A program made the translations under genes and the position numbers. From an uncultured Actinomycetes bacterium (GTDB lineage: Bacteria; Actinomycetota; Actinomycetes; Nanopelagicales; Nanopelagicaceae), in the NCBI GenBank assembly GCA_937876245.1, contig CALEGP010000038.1, positions 1 to 64,000 on the forward strand: a DNA stretch of 64,000 bases, in the 5' to 3' direction. The notes under the pieces are model-generated. The model saw only the letters and a list, made by a program, of their open reading frames with translations, ran no database searches and had not been told where the DNA came from. Below are positions 9,777 through 21,027 of this stretch, piece by piece (positions within the stretch are counted from its first letter, which is position 1; every line of letters begins with the position of its first letter).

Positions 9777-10484
9777 ATGCGTTTGAAATTAGCTCTGGTT
9801 CTGGCGTTAATACTTCCAGCAAGCCCTAGCCAAGGAGCACCAAATTGTTCGGTAAAAGTTTGCATAAAGGTTTATACAGATCCCAAGACTGGCAAGTTAG
9901 TGATAAGTGCAAAACGAAATGGGAGCAGCTCTACGCCGACTCCTAAACCGACGCCGACGCCTAAACCAACGCCGACTCCTAAACCAACGCCGACTCCGAC
10001 TCCTAAGCCGACGGTTAAGCCCAGAGTTGTCGTAACAAAAAAATATACGCCGAAACCTAAAGCCCAACTCTCACTTTCAGATCAGCTTGCACAATTAATT
10101 CCAATGCGTGAGATATTTCATCAACCCTCCGCTGGTGCGCTAGTTCAAGTTCCAGTAAATTTTTGGACCACAACCCCGGCGAGCTTTAATACATCAGTTG
10201 TCATGCTTGGCGTAGCGATAACTGTGCGTCTTTCTCCTACCTATCTCTGGGATTTCGGTGATGGTACAAAGTTTTCAACCTCATCTAGAGGCGCCCCATT
10301 TCCCGATCTAAGCATCAGTCATACATACAGCAGAGAGGGCAGTTTCATTGCTTCTCTTACTATCTCTTGGTCTGGAACTTGGCGAGCATCGGGAGTGAGT
10401 CAGACTGTAAGCGGCGGGGCGATAATTCAAACTCTCTATTCACCACTTCTGGTCATTGGAGCACCTTCAAAATATTTTAATTAA
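9777..10484 (+). CDS. Secreted PKD-domain protein with Pro/Thr repeat linker
   Basis: The 235-residue protein starts with a signal peptide (MRLKLALVLALILPA, likely cleavage near residue 20). A short Cys-containing segment follows, then a Thr-Pro-Lys repeat linker at about residues 52-79. The C-terminal part ends in a PKD-like beta domain with the hallmark YLWDFGDGT and later HTYS. Such domains mediate extracellular adhesion or polymer binding. No catalytic motif is visible. Location outside the membrane is inferred from the signal peptide; the binding partner is unknown. Confidence 0.7.
   Translation: MRLKLALVLALILPASPSQGAPNCSVKVCIKVYTDPKTGKLVISAKRNGSSSTPTPKPTPTPKPTPTPKPTPTPTPKPTVKPRVVVTKKYTPKPKAQLSLSDQLAQLIPMREIFHQPSAGALVQVPVNFWTTTPASFNTSVVMLGVAITVRLSPTYLWDFGDGTKFSTSSRGAPFPDLSISHTYSREGSFIASLTISWSGTWRASGVSQTVSGGAIIQTLYSPLLVIGAPSKYFN
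9933..10013 (+). repeat. In-gene tandem repeat coding for (PTPTPK)n
   Basis: About four imperfect 18-bp units (acg ccg act cct aaa cca) encode the Thr-Pro-Lys linker of the PKD protein. Units differ mainly at third positions (acg/act, ccg/cca/cct), and one carries an extra Thr-Pro pair. This is a likely site of length variation by slippage. Confidence 0.85.
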
Positions 10485-10558
10485 ACACAAGATAGTTTTT
10501 CCCACAAGAGTGACTAGAGCAGTAATCAAATGAGGCAAGAAGCGCAATTCTTCGCCGC

Positions 10559-11551
10559 ATGACAACACTTACCTCACCTCATGATTTACTCGCTGCTGTT
10601 CCTTTCCTAATTGGATATCACCCAATAAATTCCCTGGTAGTTATTGCACTTCGTGGCGATTCAATTGGAATGGCGATGCGCATCGATTTTCCGGAAGATA
10701 TTGATCCCGGGGCTCTAGACGAAATGGCAGATCATCTGGTATCCGAGGGTGCGGATGGCGCCCTTATCGTGGCATATCTGCCAGAAGATATTTTGGATAG
10801 TCAATATGTTCTCGATCCACTTAGTGAGGCGATAGAGCTTCGAAATATGAAGATTCGCGAATGTTTGGAAATCAGAAATGGCCGTTGGCGCAGCACAATC
10901 TGCAGTGACCTGGCTTGCTGTCCCAAAAATGGGAATCTATTACCTGAAGTATCGAATTCTCGAATAGCTGCCGAGCAAGTAGCAAATGGCATACCGGCAC
11001 CCTTTGAAAATCTAAATAGCATGTGCGAATCAATTGCGCCCTTCGAGGCAGATCTCGAATTAATCGAAGCAATTAAGTCGGTACCGAAAATAGATTATGA
11101 AGATGAGGGCTTTTACCTTCTGCAACGCGAAGGCGCCCTGGCTTTTGCTGACGTAGTCGAAGTTTTTGTTCGTGATGGAATTTGCCGAGATAAAGAATTA
11201 TTGGCCTTAGTCTTAGTGCGTCTTAGGGATCTGCAAGTTCGGGATTATGCGATGGGAATTACCGATGAAGACAATATTGAGGCGATGTGGAGTATGTGGA
11301 GATGGCTTCTTCGCCTGGCCCCAGCCGGAGAGATAGCGCCAGTTGCCTCACTCTTCTCCTCGGTTTGTTATGAGAGAGGGGAGGGGGCTCTGGCGGCAAG
11401 AGCGCTAGATAGGGCCCTAGCCGATGACTCGAGTTACCCCTTGGCAAAGTTACTGCGCCGGGTATATGCCGCGGGCTGGCCCCCTGAGAGTTTTGCCACA
11501 ATGCGCAAGGAGCTACACCCGAAAGTTTGTGCCGCCCTATTTGCAAGGTAG
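10559..11551 (+). CDS. DUF4192 family protein
   Basis: The 330-residue protein matches the actinobacterial DUF4192 family. Its opening (a short Thr/Ser-rich segment, then DLLAAVPFLIGYHPINSLVVIAL) is the family hallmark, and the C-terminus has the usual Ala/Leu-rich helical repeats. The function of the family is not established. No signal peptide or membrane segment is seen, so it is probably cytoplasmic. It stands alone between the PKD gene (74 nt gap) and alanine dehydrogenase (9 nt gap) and may be co-transcribed with the latter. Confidence 0.85.
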   Translation: MTTLTSPHDLLAAVPFLIGYHPINSLVVIALRGDSIGMAMRIDFPEDIDPGALDEMADHLVSEGADGALIVAYLPEDILDSQYVLDPLSEAIELRNMKIRECLEIRNGRWRSTICSDLACCPKNGNLLPEVSNSRIAAEQVANGIPAPFENLNSMCESIAPFEADLELIEAIKSVPKIDYEDEGFYLLQREGALAFADVVEVFVRDGICRDKELLALVLVRLRDLQVRDYAMGITDEDNIEAMWSMWRWLLRLAPAGEIAPVASLFSSVCYERGEGALAARALDRALADDSSYPLAKLLRRVYAAGWPPESFATMRKELHPKVCAALFAR

Positions 11552-11560
11552 CCTCTCTTC

Positions 11561-12643
11561 ATGATTATTGGCGTGCCTAAAGAGATTAAGAACAATGAAT
11601 TTCGAGTTTCCACAACACCATCTGGCGTTCATACATTTGTTCAGGCCGGACATAGCGTTCTAGTCGAAGCAGGAGCAGGTCTTGGTTCTGCCATTACAGA
11701 TGCTGATTATGTAAGTGCTGGTGCAACAATTATTGCTAGCGCGGATGAAATTTGGGCTAAGGCAGATTTAATCGTAAAAGTTAAGGAGCCGATTGCCGCT
11801 GAATATCCCCGGATGCGCAAAGGGCAAATTCTTTTCACCTATTTACACCTAGCGGCATCACGAGAGTGCACCGATGCAATTATCAAATCTGGAACAACAG
11901 CCATTGCTTTTGAAACTGTAGAAATGAATGGACAGTTGCCACTTCTTGCTCCAATGTCTGAAGTTGCGGGCCGAATGTCAATTCAAGTTGGCGCGACAGC
12001 GCTACAAAAACCTGAAGGTGGCCGCGGAGTTTTGCTCGGCGGAGTTCCTGGAGTTACCCCAGCAAAAGTCGTGGTGCTTGGCGGCGGAGTAGTTGGAGTG
12101 TCAGCGGCGACAATTGCACATGGAATGCGAGCAGATGTAACTATTCTAGATCTTGATTTAAATCGTCTGCGTTACTTAGATGAATTATTTTCTGGTCAAG
12201 TAAAGACTGTGGCTTCCTCGGCATATGCAATTGAAGAACAATGCATGGCAGCTGATTTAGTTATTGGCGCAGTATTAGTTCACGGGGCGAAAGCACCGAA
12301 ACTTGTGAGCGATGCGCTCGTAGCAAAAATGAAGCCAGGTTCAGTTTTGGTGGATGTCGCGATCGATCAGGGTGGATGTTTCGAAGGTTCTAAGGCGACA
12401 ACGCACTCCGATCCAACATTCAAAGTCCATAATTCGCTTTACTACTGCGTGGCAAATATGCCGGGCGCCGTTCCAGCAACCTCAACTGCTGCTCTGGCAA
12501 ATGCCACAATTAAGTATGCCCTGGCATTGGCAAATAAGGGCTGGGAGAAAGCGTGCGCGGATGACCCTGCCCTGGGTAAGGGTTTGAACGTACATGAAGG
12601 CAAAATCACCTATCAGGCAGTGGCTAGCGCTCACGGTTTGTAA
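11561..12643 (+). CDS. ald: Alanine dehydrogenase
   Basis: This enzyme catalyses NAD-linked reversible deamination of L-alanine to pyruvate and ammonium. The 360-residue protein has the family start MIIGVPKEIKNNEFRV, catalytic Lys75 and His96 (VKVKEP, TYLHLA), and the Rossmann loop LGGGVVG near residue 173. It lies directly before a glutamine synthetase, so the pair could couple ammonium release from alanine with ammonium capture. The distance is 35 nt, and the second gene probably has its own start signals. Confidence 0.96.
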   Translation: MIIGVPKEIKNNEFRVSTTPSGVHTFVQAGHSVLVEAGAGLGSAITDADYVSAGATIIASADEIWAKADLIVKVKEPIAAEYPRMRKGQILFTYLHLAASRECTDAIIKSGTTAIAFETVEMNGQLPLLAPMSEVAGRMSIQVGATALQKPEGGRGVLLGGVPGVTPAKVVVLGGGVVGVSAATIAHGMRADVTILDLDLNRLRYLDELFSGQVKTVASSAYAIEEQCMAADLVIGAVLVHGAKAPKLVSDALVAKMKPGSVLVDVAIDQGGCFEGSKATTHSDPTFKVHNSLYYCVANMPGAVPATSTAALANATIKYALALANKGWEKACADDPALGKGLNVHEGKITYQAVASAHGL

Positions 12644-12678
12644 CAATCCCGTAACACGGCTTTGGCATTATCTCTGCC

Positions 12679-13992
12679 ATGACTTCCCACAGCGATGAAA
12701 TAAGTAAGCAAGAAGAGTTCGTAATGCGCACTCTTGAAGAGCGCGATATTCGATTTGTTCGACTTTGGTTTACTGATGTACTGGGATTTCTTAAATCTGT
12801 TGCAATTGCCCCAGCAGAACTTGAGAACGCTTTTCAAGAAGGAATTGGTTTCGATGGTTCGGCAATTGAGGGCTTTGCTCGAATTACTGAATCGGATATG
12901 TTGGCAAAACCTGATGCTGGGACATTCACGGTTCTTCCCTGGCGTACCGCCAATCCCGGAGCCGCAAAGATGTTCTGTGATATCACGATGCCGGATGGAA
13001 CTATTTCGAGCGCTGATCCGAGAAATGTTTTAAAGAGAATTCTTCGTAAAGCGGCCGACATGGGCTATACCTGCTATACCCATCCAGAAATGGAATTCTT
13101 TCTATTCAAGAATACGCCGGAAGAGAATACTCCCCCGGTTCCAGTCGATTCTGCTGGTTACTTCGATCAAACACCATCAGCTGTTGGCCATGATTTTCGC
13201 CGCCAAGCAATCACCATGTTAGAAGCAATGGGTGTTTCTGTTGAATTCTCACATCACGAAGGTGCTCCGGGTCAACAAGAAATAGATCTTCGTGATGCCG
13301 ATGCGCTTTCAACGGCCGATAACATTATGACTTTTCGCCATGTAATAAAAGAAATTGCGCTGGACCAGGGTTTTCACGCATCTTTCATGCCCAAACCATT
13401 TACTGATCATGCTGGCTCGGGAATGCACACTCACTTCTCACTCTTTAATGGCGAGGAAAATGCCTTCCACGAAGAGGGCGCTGATTTACAACTTTCACCT
13501 GTCGGCAGATCTTTCATCGCTGGGATTTTGAAACATGCCAGGGAGTTCACTGCGATTACAAATCAATGGGTCAACTCGTATAAGCGCTTAAGTGGCGGCG
13601 GCGAGGCTCCGGCATTGGTTGACTGGGGCCACAATAATCGCAGCGCTTTGGTTCGAATTCCGGCATATAAACCAAAAAAAGAGCACAGCACTCGCGTTGA
13701 AGTTCGCTCACCGGACTCGGCCTGTAATCCATATCTAGCTTTTGCCGTTATTTTGGCCGCTGGACTAAAGGGCATAGAGGAAAAATATGAATTGCAGACA
13801 ACAGATGGCCCAGAAGTTCTGCCAACAAACCTAGAGGAGGCGATTGTGGCGATGGAGTCGAGTTCACTAGTTCGTGAAGCGCTAGGAGAAGATGTATTTG
13901 AGTATGTTCTTCGCAACAAGAGAGCAGAGTGGGCGGATTATCGTCGCCAAGTCAGCGCCTATGAGCTAAACCGGTACCTGCCTCTCCTTTAA
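12679..13992 (+). CDS. glnA2: Glutamine synthetase, GlnA2-like type
   Basis: The enzyme makes glutamine from glutamate, ammonium and ATP. The 437-residue protein is shorter than the classic GlnA1 (about 470). It closely follows actinobacterial GlnA2 in the N-terminal RTLEERDIRFVRLWFTDVLG, the FDGSAIEGF loop, the metal site PEMEFF, NQWVNSYKRL and RVEVRSPDSACNPY. I see no tyrosine adenylylation segment of the GlnA1 type near the C-terminus, so control by GlnE is unlikely. The ATG at 12679 is used; a later ATG at 12724 (MRTLEERD) is possible. Confidence 0.93.
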   Translation: MTSHSDEISKQEEFVMRTLEERDIRFVRLWFTDVLGFLKSVAIAPAELENAFQEGIGFDGSAIEGFARITESDMLAKPDAGTFTVLPWRTANPGAAKMFCDITMPDGTISSADPRNVLKRILRKAADMGYTCYTHPEMEFFLFKNTPEENTPPVPVDSAGYFDQTPSAVGHDFRRQAITMLEAMGVSVEFSHHEGAPGQQEIDLRDADALSTADNIMTFRHVIKEIALDQGFHASFMPKPFTDHAGSGMHTHFSLFNGEENAFHEEGADLQLSPVGRSFIAGILKHAREFTAITNQWVNSYKRLSGGGEAPALVDWGHNNRSALVRIPAYKPKKEHSTRVEVRSPDSACNPYLAFAVILAAGLKGIEEKYELQTTDGPEVLPTNLEEAIVAMESSSLVREALGEDVFEYVLRNKRAEWADYRRQVSAYELNRYLPLL

Positions 13993-14002
13993 TTTACGGT
14001 AA

Positions 14003-15739
<1,737 letters not shown>

Positions 15740-15759
15740 AAATCGCTACGGTAGCGACC

Positions 15760-16491
15760 GTGGCCGTCTATCGTGATCAAGCAGTAGTTCTGCGAACCCA
15801 GAAACTTGGCGAAGCGGATCGAATTATCACGCTATTTACCAAAGAACATGGCCGGTTGCGAGCAGTCGCAAAAGGAGTTCGAAGGACAAAATCTAAATTT
15901 GGGGCGCGCTTAGAGCCGACATCATTCGTGGATCTCCAGCTTTATGCTGGCAAAACCTTCGACATTGTTACGCAAGCGCAATCGATTGAGAACTTCGGTG
16001 AGGCTCTAGCAACGGACTACAAAAACTGGACGACTGCAAATTCAATTCTTGAGGCGGCCGAGAGATTTACCGAAAATGAACACGAGCCGGCGTTGCAACA
16101 ATTTAATCTGGTGGTTGGCGCACTTCGCGCCCTGGCACACGACACTTATGATTCCTCGCTTATATTGGATGCCTATTTACTTCGCTCACTCGGCGTTGCA
16201 GGTTTTGCACCATCAATGACAACTTGTTCGAAATGTGACTTGCCTGGGCCACATAAATATTTTTCTCTAGTCGGGGGCGGAAGTGTTTGTGTTGATTGCC
16301 GGCCGTCAGCGGCTGCGACTCCAGCGCCGCAAACTCTAAGTTTGATGGCAAATTTAATGACGGGGGATTGGAATGGCGCTGTGGAAAGTGAGCCAAGATC
16401 TCGACGTGAAGCATCTGGCTTAATTGCGGCCTATCTTCAATGGCACCTTGAGCGGGGTTTACGAAGCCTGCCACTTGTTGAGAGAATTTGA
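15760..16491 (+). CDS. recO: DNA repair protein RecO
   Basis: RecO works with RecF and RecR to load RecA on SSB-coated single-stranded DNA. The 243-residue protein has the OB-fold start [19 protein letters not shown] and [13 protein letters not shown] zinc-finger-like [10 protein letters not shown]...CVDCR segment lies at about residues 155-182, followed by a helical tail. The start is GTG at 15760. The stop overlaps or touches the uppS start region (TTGATTGTG), so the two are probably coupled, as in many actinobacteria. Confidence 0.93.
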   Translation: MAVYRDQAVVLRTQKLGEADRIITLFTKEHGRLRAVAKGVRRTKSKFGARLEPTSFVDLQLYAGKTFDIVTQAQSIENFGEALATDYKNWTTANSILEAAERFTENEHEPALQQFNLVVGALRALAHDTYDSSLILDAYLLRSLGVAGFAPSMTTCSKCDLPGPHKYFSLVGGGSVCVDCRPSAAATPAPQTLSLMANLMTGDWNGAVESEPRSRREASGLIAAYLQWHLERGLRSLPLVERI

Positions 16492-16493
16492 TT

Positions 16494-17216
16494 GTGGCAA
16501 TTCCAAAATTAAAAGCTGAACAAATTCCGAGCCATGTTGCAGTTGTAATGGATGGAAATGGTCGGTGGGCAAAAGCGCGGGGCTTGCCAAGAACTGCTGG
16601 GCATGAGGCAGGAGAGGCAGCGCTGCTGGATGTAGTAAAAGGTGCAATAGAAATCGGAGTTAAAGAATTAAGTGCTTATGCATTTTCCACGGAAAATTGG
16701 CGCCGCTCTCCTGAAGAAGTTAAATTTTTGATGGGCTTTAATCGAGATGTGCTGCGTCGCAGGCGCGATGAAATGAACCAGCTAGGGGTGAGAGTTCGCT
16801 GGGTGGGGCGTTCACAAAAACTTTGGACTAGCGTTATAAACGAGCTACGGGAAGCCGAAGAGCTAACCAAACGGAATAAGGTTCTAACGCTCAACATGTG
16901 CGTAAATTATGGCGGTCGAGCCGAGATCATCGACGCAGTTCAAGAGATTGCGAGTGAGGTAGCTAAGCGAAAGCTAAAACCGGCAGCAATTACCGAGAAA
17001 TTAATTAGCAAGCACCTCTACAACCCAAAGATGAGCGATGTAGATCTCTTCTTGCGCTCATCTGGCGAGGCGCGCACGAGCAATTTTCTACCGTGGCAAT
17101 CAGTGTATGCCGAGATGGTATTCATGGATGTCTTATGGCCCGATGTTGATCGCCATACTCTATGGAAGGCAATTGAAATTTATGCGATGCGCGATCGCAG
17201 ATTTGGTAAGGCCTAG
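16494..17216 (+). CDS. uppS: Isoprenyl (undecaprenyl-type) diphosphate synthase
   Basis: This cis-prenyltransferase builds the polyprenyl diphosphate that carries cell-wall precursors. The N-terminal catalytic motif [17 protein letters not shown], then GHEAGEAAL and [12 protein letters not shown], and the C-terminal [16 protein letters not shown] with YAEMVF are all present. I choose the GTG at 16494 because gagag at 16480-16484 is then 9 nt away. The TTG at 16488, overlapping the recO stop, is the alternative. Chain length of the product cannot be read from the sequence. Confidence 0.93.
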   Translation: MAIPKLKAEQIPSHVAVVMDGNGRWAKARGLPRTAGHEAGEAALLDVVKGAIEIGVKELSAYAFSTENWRRSPEEVKFLMGFNRDVLRRRRDEMNQLGVRVRWVGRSQKLWTSVINELREAEELTKRNKVLTLNMCVNYGGRAEIIDAVQEIASEVAKRKLKPAAITEKLISKHLYNPKMSDVDLFLRSSGEARTSNFLPWQSVYAEMVFMDVLWPDVDRHTLWKAIEIYAMRDRRFGKA

Positions 17217-17217
17217 T

Positions 17218-17583
17218 TCAACATTTAGAGCAGAGACCATAAATTTCAGCTAAATGTCCAACATCCCTAAAGCCATGCTTTAGGGCCATCGACTTGGCCC
17301 ACTTCTCAATTGCGCCACCTGGAATTTCAATCGCATCACCACAGCCCTTGCAGACTAGGTGGTGGTGATGAGCCTCACCGCATAAGCGGTAGATAGATTC
17401 ACCATCATCACGGCGCAGAACATCGACAATTTTGTCGAGGGCAAGTGATTGCAATGAGCGATAAACAGTGGTCAGACCGATACTTTCACCAGCGCGTTGC
17501 ATCAACTGGTAAACCTCTTGCGCACTGGCAAAGCCGCCGGCGCGCTCGAGAGTATTTAGAACGCGGGGATTAGAGCGAGACAT
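17218..17583 (-). CDS. zur: Fur-family metal repressor, Zur-like
   Basis: The 121-residue protein is a Fur-fold regulator with an N-terminal winged helix (TTVYRSLQSL as recognition helix) and a metal-binding C-terminal domain. It shows the HHHH cluster at 72-75 and paired CxxC motifs (Cys78/81 and Cys118/121) for structural zinc. The zinc assignment rests on context: it follows a ZIP-type zinc transporter by 6 nt in the same operon, and a Zur-type palindrome lies upstream of both. It would repress its own operon when zinc is plentiful. Iron-type Fur is less likely but not excluded. Confidence 0.88.
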   Translation of the reverse strand: MSRSNPRVLNTLERAGGFASAQEVYQLMQRAGESIGLTTVYRSLQSLALDKIVDVLRRDDGESIYRLCGEAHHHHLVCKGCGDAIEIPGGAIEKWAKSMALKHGFRDVGHLAEIYGLCSKC

Positions 17584-17589
17584 TGCTTA

Positions 17590-18333
17590 TTACTCTCCAA
17601 TATTTCCAACAATAATCCACATAGCAACTGCGCCAATGATAGTTGCAATCATTGTTAGCCTTGAAGGATGGCGCGAATGTGCCTCTGGCAATATATGCGA
17701 GGTAGCTAAGTAGATTACAAAACCGGCAAATATTGCCAGGTAGAGTCCAAGAATTGGTTCACTAATTGTTATATAGGTTCCAAGTGCTGCTCCAGAAATT
17801 CGCATTACGGAGTCGAGTCCAAGTAAGGCATATGAGCGCTTGCTCCAATGGCCACTCTTTATAAGAAGTGAGACGGTATTTAGGCCATCACTAAATGCGT
17901 GAGCCAAGATTGCAATAAAGACTGCAAAGCCAAGGGCGTTGCTCACTTGGAAAGCTAGTCCCAGTGCAATGCCATCTAAAAATACATGCCCACCCATAGC
18001 AAGTGCGCCGAGAGTTCCAGCAATATTCGAGGAGTGATTGTGATCGTGCGCATAATCAGATTCTGCAGGCTCGTGTGAACCAAAGATTTGTTCGGCAAAG
18101 TGGAGAGCTAGAAAGCCGCCGACAAAGGCTAGAGATACGACTGGAACTCCGCCAAAAACATCAGTATTTAATTCAAATACTTCAGGTAAGAGATCAAAGG
18201 CGACCAGGCCAAGTAGGAGTCCGGCTGAAAGTCCAAGAACTAGGTGGAGGCGATCTCTAGATCGAATAGCGAGGAATCCACCGGCTGTGGTTGCGATGGC
18301 TGTTATTGCGGCTAGGACGATGGCGATATTCAT
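17590..18333 (-). CDS. ZIP-family divalent metal (zinc) transporter
   Basis: This 247-residue membrane protein has about eight hydrophobic segments. The paired metal-site helices are HVFLDGIALGLAF and ILAHAFSDGLNTV. A His-rich cytoplasmic loop (YAHDHNHSS) sits between segments 3 and 4. ZIP proteins move Zn2+ or related ions into the cytosol. I place the start at 18333 (MNIAIVLAAI), just downstream of the palindromic operator. The open frame continues upstream but would translate through the operator. It is the first gene of a two-gene operon with zur. Confidence 0.9.
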   Translation of the reverse strand: MNIAIVLAAITAIATTAGGFLAIRSRDRLHLVLGLSAGLLLGLVAFDLLPEVFELNTDVFGGVPVVSLAFVGGFLALHFAEQIFGSHEPAESDYAHDHNHSSNIAGTLGALAMGGHVFLDGIALGLAFQVSNALGFAVFIAILAHAFSDGLNTVSLLIKSGHWSKRSYALLGLDSVMRISGAALGTYITISEPILGLYLAIFAGFVIYLATSHILPEAHSRHPSRLTMIATIIGAVAMWIIVGNIGE

Positions 18334-18351
18334 CTCCGAAATGTAGCATAA

Positions 18352-18374
18352 ATGAAAATGATTGTCATTTTCAT
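18352..18374 (-). promoter_or_regulatory. Zur box (perfect 10-3-10 palindrome)
   Basis: The arms atgaaaatga and tcattttcat are exact inverted repeats around ttg, ending 18 bp upstream of the ZIP start. The sequence fits the actinobacterial Zur consensus (TGAAAAT-GATT-ATTTTCA type). It lies in the gap between the zip-zur operon and the divergent glyS. It most probably gives zinc-dependent autoregulation of zip-zur. Confidence 0.87.
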
Positions 18375-18482
18375 AGCCACCCATTACCACGGCGCAATTT
18401 AGGCGGATTAGGGCGTTAAACTTGGATTCACGAATGCAACGTTTGTTGCTTTTCGCCGACAGCCAGCCGGATGGAGAAATCA

Positions 18483-19862
18483 ATGGCCGCAGATCGTTTA
18501 GAAACAATAGTAAGCCTGGCAAAACGCAGAGGTTTCGTTTATCCCTCTTCAGAAATATATGGCGGACTTCGCGCCTCGTGGGATTATGGCCCACTGGGAG
18601 TCGAGCTCAAGAACAATGTGAAACGTCAATGGTGGCGCGCCATGGTTCAAGGCCGCGAGGATGTTGTTGGTTTAGATTCTTGCGTGATTTTGGCCCGCGA
18701 AGTTTGGGAAGCATCTGGACACGTTGAAACTTTCAGCGATCCGCTTACTGAATGTACCGAATGCCACAAGCGTTATCGAGCTGATCATTTAGAAGAGGCT
18801 TATGAGGCAAAAAATAAGCGCAAGCCAGAATCAATGGCTGAAGTTAACTGTCCAAATTGTGGCAACAAGGGTAAATTCACAACGCCAAAACAATTCTCAG
18901 GTTTACTTAAAACTTATCTTGGCGCAGTAGAAGATGAATCAGGACTGGCATATCTTCGCCCAGAGACTGCGCAGGGCATCTTTATAAACTTTGAGAATGT
19001 GGCAACTACATCTCGCAAGAAACCACCATTTGGTATCGGCCAAATTGGAAAATCTTTTAGAAATGAAATAACACCAGGAAACTTTATTTTCAGAACCCGC
19101 GAATTTGAACAAATGGAAATGGAATTCTTTGTAGTTCCAGGAACAGACGAGGACTGGCACCAATATTGGATTGATACTCGACTTGAGTGGTACAAGGGAC
19201 TTGGCATAAACCCAGATCGCTTGCGGCTATTCGAGCATCCGAAAGAGAAGCTTTCGCACTATTCAAAGCGCACCGTTGATATTGAATATAAATTTGAATT
19301 CAATGGAACCGAATGGGGCGAGCTAGAAGGAATAGCTAGTCGTACAGATTTCGATCTCAAGGCCCACGGTGCGGCTTCCGGAAAAGATCTTTCTTGGTTT
19401 GATCAAGAGAAGAATGAGCGTTGGGTGCCATTCGTTATCGAGCCAGCAGCAGGTGTTGATCGCTGCGCACTGACTTTTATGATGGATGCATTCACTGAAG
19501 ATGAGGCACCAAATTCCAAAGGCGAGATGGAGAAGCGAGCAGTCATGAAACTTGATTATCGCTTGTCACCAATCAAAGTTGCGGTACTTCCATTATCTAG
19601 AAATGCTGATTTATCGCCTAAAGCGCGTGATTTGGCTGCGCAACTCCGCCAAAATTGGTCTGTCGATTTTGATGATGCCGGCGCAATTGGTCGTCGCTAT
19701 CGCCGACAGGATGAAATTGGAACGCCTTTTTGCATCACTATCGATTTTGAAACTTTAGAAGATAATGCAGTAACAATTCGCGAACGAGACACTATGGCAC
19801 AGGAGCGACTTAGTATTGATCAAGTTCAAAATTGGCTTGCGCCACGGTTGTTGGGTTGTTAA
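18483..19862 (+). CDS. glyS: Glycyl-tRNA synthetase (single-chain type)
   Basis: This class II synthetase charges tRNA-Gly. The protein is the eukaryote/archaea-like single-chain dimeric form used by Actinomycetota. Motif 2 is FRNEITP...[12 protein letters not shown], motif 3 lies in GVDRCAL, and the C-terminal anticodon-binding domain begins around residue 365 (KVAVLPLSR). A zinc-like CTECHKRY...CPNCGNKG insert is visible near residues 85-125. The ATG at 18483 has GGAG 7 nt upstream, so I prefer it to the ATG at 18471. The length is 459 residues. Confidence 0.96.
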   Translation: MAADRLETIVSLAKRRGFVYPSSEIYGGLRASWDYGPLGVELKNNVKRQWWRAMVQGREDVVGLDSCVILAREVWEASGHVETFSDPLTECTECHKRYRADHLEEAYEAKNKRKPESMAEVNCPNCGNKGKFTTPKQFSGLLKTYLGAVEDESGLAYLRPETAQGIFINFENVATTSRKKPPFGIGQIGKSFRNEITPGNFIFRTREFEQMEMEFFVVPGTDEDWHQYWIDTRLEWYKGLGINPDRLRLFEHPKEKLSHYSKRTVDIEYKFEFNGTEWGELEGIASRTDFDLKAHGAASGKDLSWFDQEKNERWVPFVIEPAAGVDRCALTFMMDAFTEDEAPNSKGEMEKRAVMKLDYRLSPIKVAVLPLSRNADLSPKARDLAAQLRQNWSVDFDDAGAIGRRYRRQDEIGTPFCITIDFETLEDNAVTIRERDTMAQERLSIDQVQNWLAPRLLGC

Positions 19863-21025
19863 CGCAAACTCATAAACCACTTGTCCTTCCAATTGCCAAT
19901 GGCCAATTCGCAAATGACAGGATGGTTTTAGATACCCCAGTCGTACTTGCGCCGATGGCAGGAATTACCAATTCAGCGTTTCGCACGCTCTGCCGTGAAC
20001 AAGGGGCGGGACTCTTTGTCTCAGAAATGGTTACGGCGCGGGCGCTAATCGAACGTCATCCAGAAACAATGCGCTTGATTACACCGGGCAAGGGCGAGAG
20101 CCCACGGTCGGTCCAGTTATATGCCGTTGACCCAAAAGTTACGGCGCTGGCTGTTAAATTATTGATGGAAGAAAATTTAGCTGACCACATTGACTTGAAT
20201 TTCGGTTGTCCTGTTCCCAAAGTTACGAGGCGTGGTGGCGGATCAGCGCTGCCATATAAGCAGACCCTATTTTCGCAAATTGTTGGCTCGGCAGTAAATG
20301 CAGCGAAACCTTTTGGCGTTCCAGTTACTGTGAAGATGCGCATCGGAATCGACCCGAGCAATGAGACATATCTGACCGCTGCTAAGGCTGCAGCTGATGC
20401 AGGAGTTGCTTGGGTGGCCCTGCACGCTCGCTTTGCTTCACAGATGTATGAAGGAAAGGCGGATTGGTCGGCAATCTCTCGCCTTGTTGAATTTCTCGAA
20501 CCAACTGGCGTGCCGGTATTGGGCAATGGCGATATTTGGTCAGGTCAAGATGGTGTGCGAATGATGAATGAAACAGGATGCGCTGGAGTAGTCGTAGGTC
20601 GTGGCTGTCTCGGTCGGCCCTGGTTATTTGGTGATTTAGTTGCAGCGTTTAATGGATCGGAAAATCGAATCACTCCAACTCTTTTTCAAGTGCGCGATAT
20701 TATTTTTCGGCACGGCGAACTATTGGTGGAATTTTTCGAAGCCGAAGGGCGAGCGATGCGCGATTTGCGTAAGCATATGGCCTGGTATTTAAAGGGCTTT
20801 AGCGTTCCCCGCGAGTTACGAAGTAAATTTGGCATGGTTGCATCTCTTGGTGAGCTCCAGCATTTGTTGGCGCAACTCGATGATCAGCCATATCCGGTTG
20901 AGGTTGGCGAATCTCCAAGAGGGCGAACGAGTCACGGCCGACCAGTTCACCTGCCTGATGGCTGGTTAAAAGATCCATTTGAAATTCCTAAAATTACAAT
21001 TGATGATTCAGTTTCAGGGGGTTAA
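19856..21025 (+). CDS. dusB: tRNA-dihydrouridine synthase
   Basis: This FMN enzyme reduces uridines in tRNA D-loops. The barrel start [18 protein letters not shown], the [20 protein letters not shown] catalytic segment (Cys at about residue 112), VTVKMRIG, and the phosphate-binding GNGDI and [13 protein letters not shown] are all present. The frame opens upstream inside glyS. I take the TTG at 19856, which overlaps the glyS stop. An ATG at 19922 (MVLDTPVV) would remove the usual first strand. The gene follows glyS without a gap and was probably co-transcribed. Confidence 0.93.
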   Translation: MLTQTHKPLVLPIANGQFANDRMVLDTPVVLAPMAGITNSAFRTLCREQGAGLFVSEMVTARALIERHPETMRLITPGKGESPRSVQLYAVDPKVTALAVKLLMEENLADHIDLNFGCPVPKVTRRGGGSALPYKQTLFSQIVGSAVNAAKPFGVPVTVKMRIGIDPSNETYLTAAKAAADAGVAWVALHARFASQMYEGKADWSAISRLVEFLEPTGVPVLGNGDIWSGQDGVRMMNETGCAGVVVGRGCLGRPWLFGDLVAAFNGSENRITPTLFQVRDIIFRHGELLVEFFEAEGRAMRDLRKHMAWYLKGFSVPRELRSKFGMVASLGELQHLLAQLDDQPYPVEVGESPRGRTSHGRPVHLPDGWLKDPFEIPKITIDDSVSGG

Positions 21026-21027
21026 CT

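Noticed and set aside
9933-10013. Possible CRISPR-like repeat
   Set aside because: Units are contiguous, in frame and encode a Thr-Pro-Lys linker; there are no spacers.
18334-18594. Extended N-terminus of the ZIP transporter
   Set aside because: It would translate through the Zur palindrome and adds non-membrane residues foreign to the family.
20056-20526. Long antisense frames opposite real genes (for example here inside dusB, and at 8322-8804, 23943-24386, 26541-27047, 31567-32064, 37346-37831)
   Set aside because: They mirror the codon pattern of the true genes, have no ribosome sites and give Ser/Arg/Pro-rich sequences without domains.
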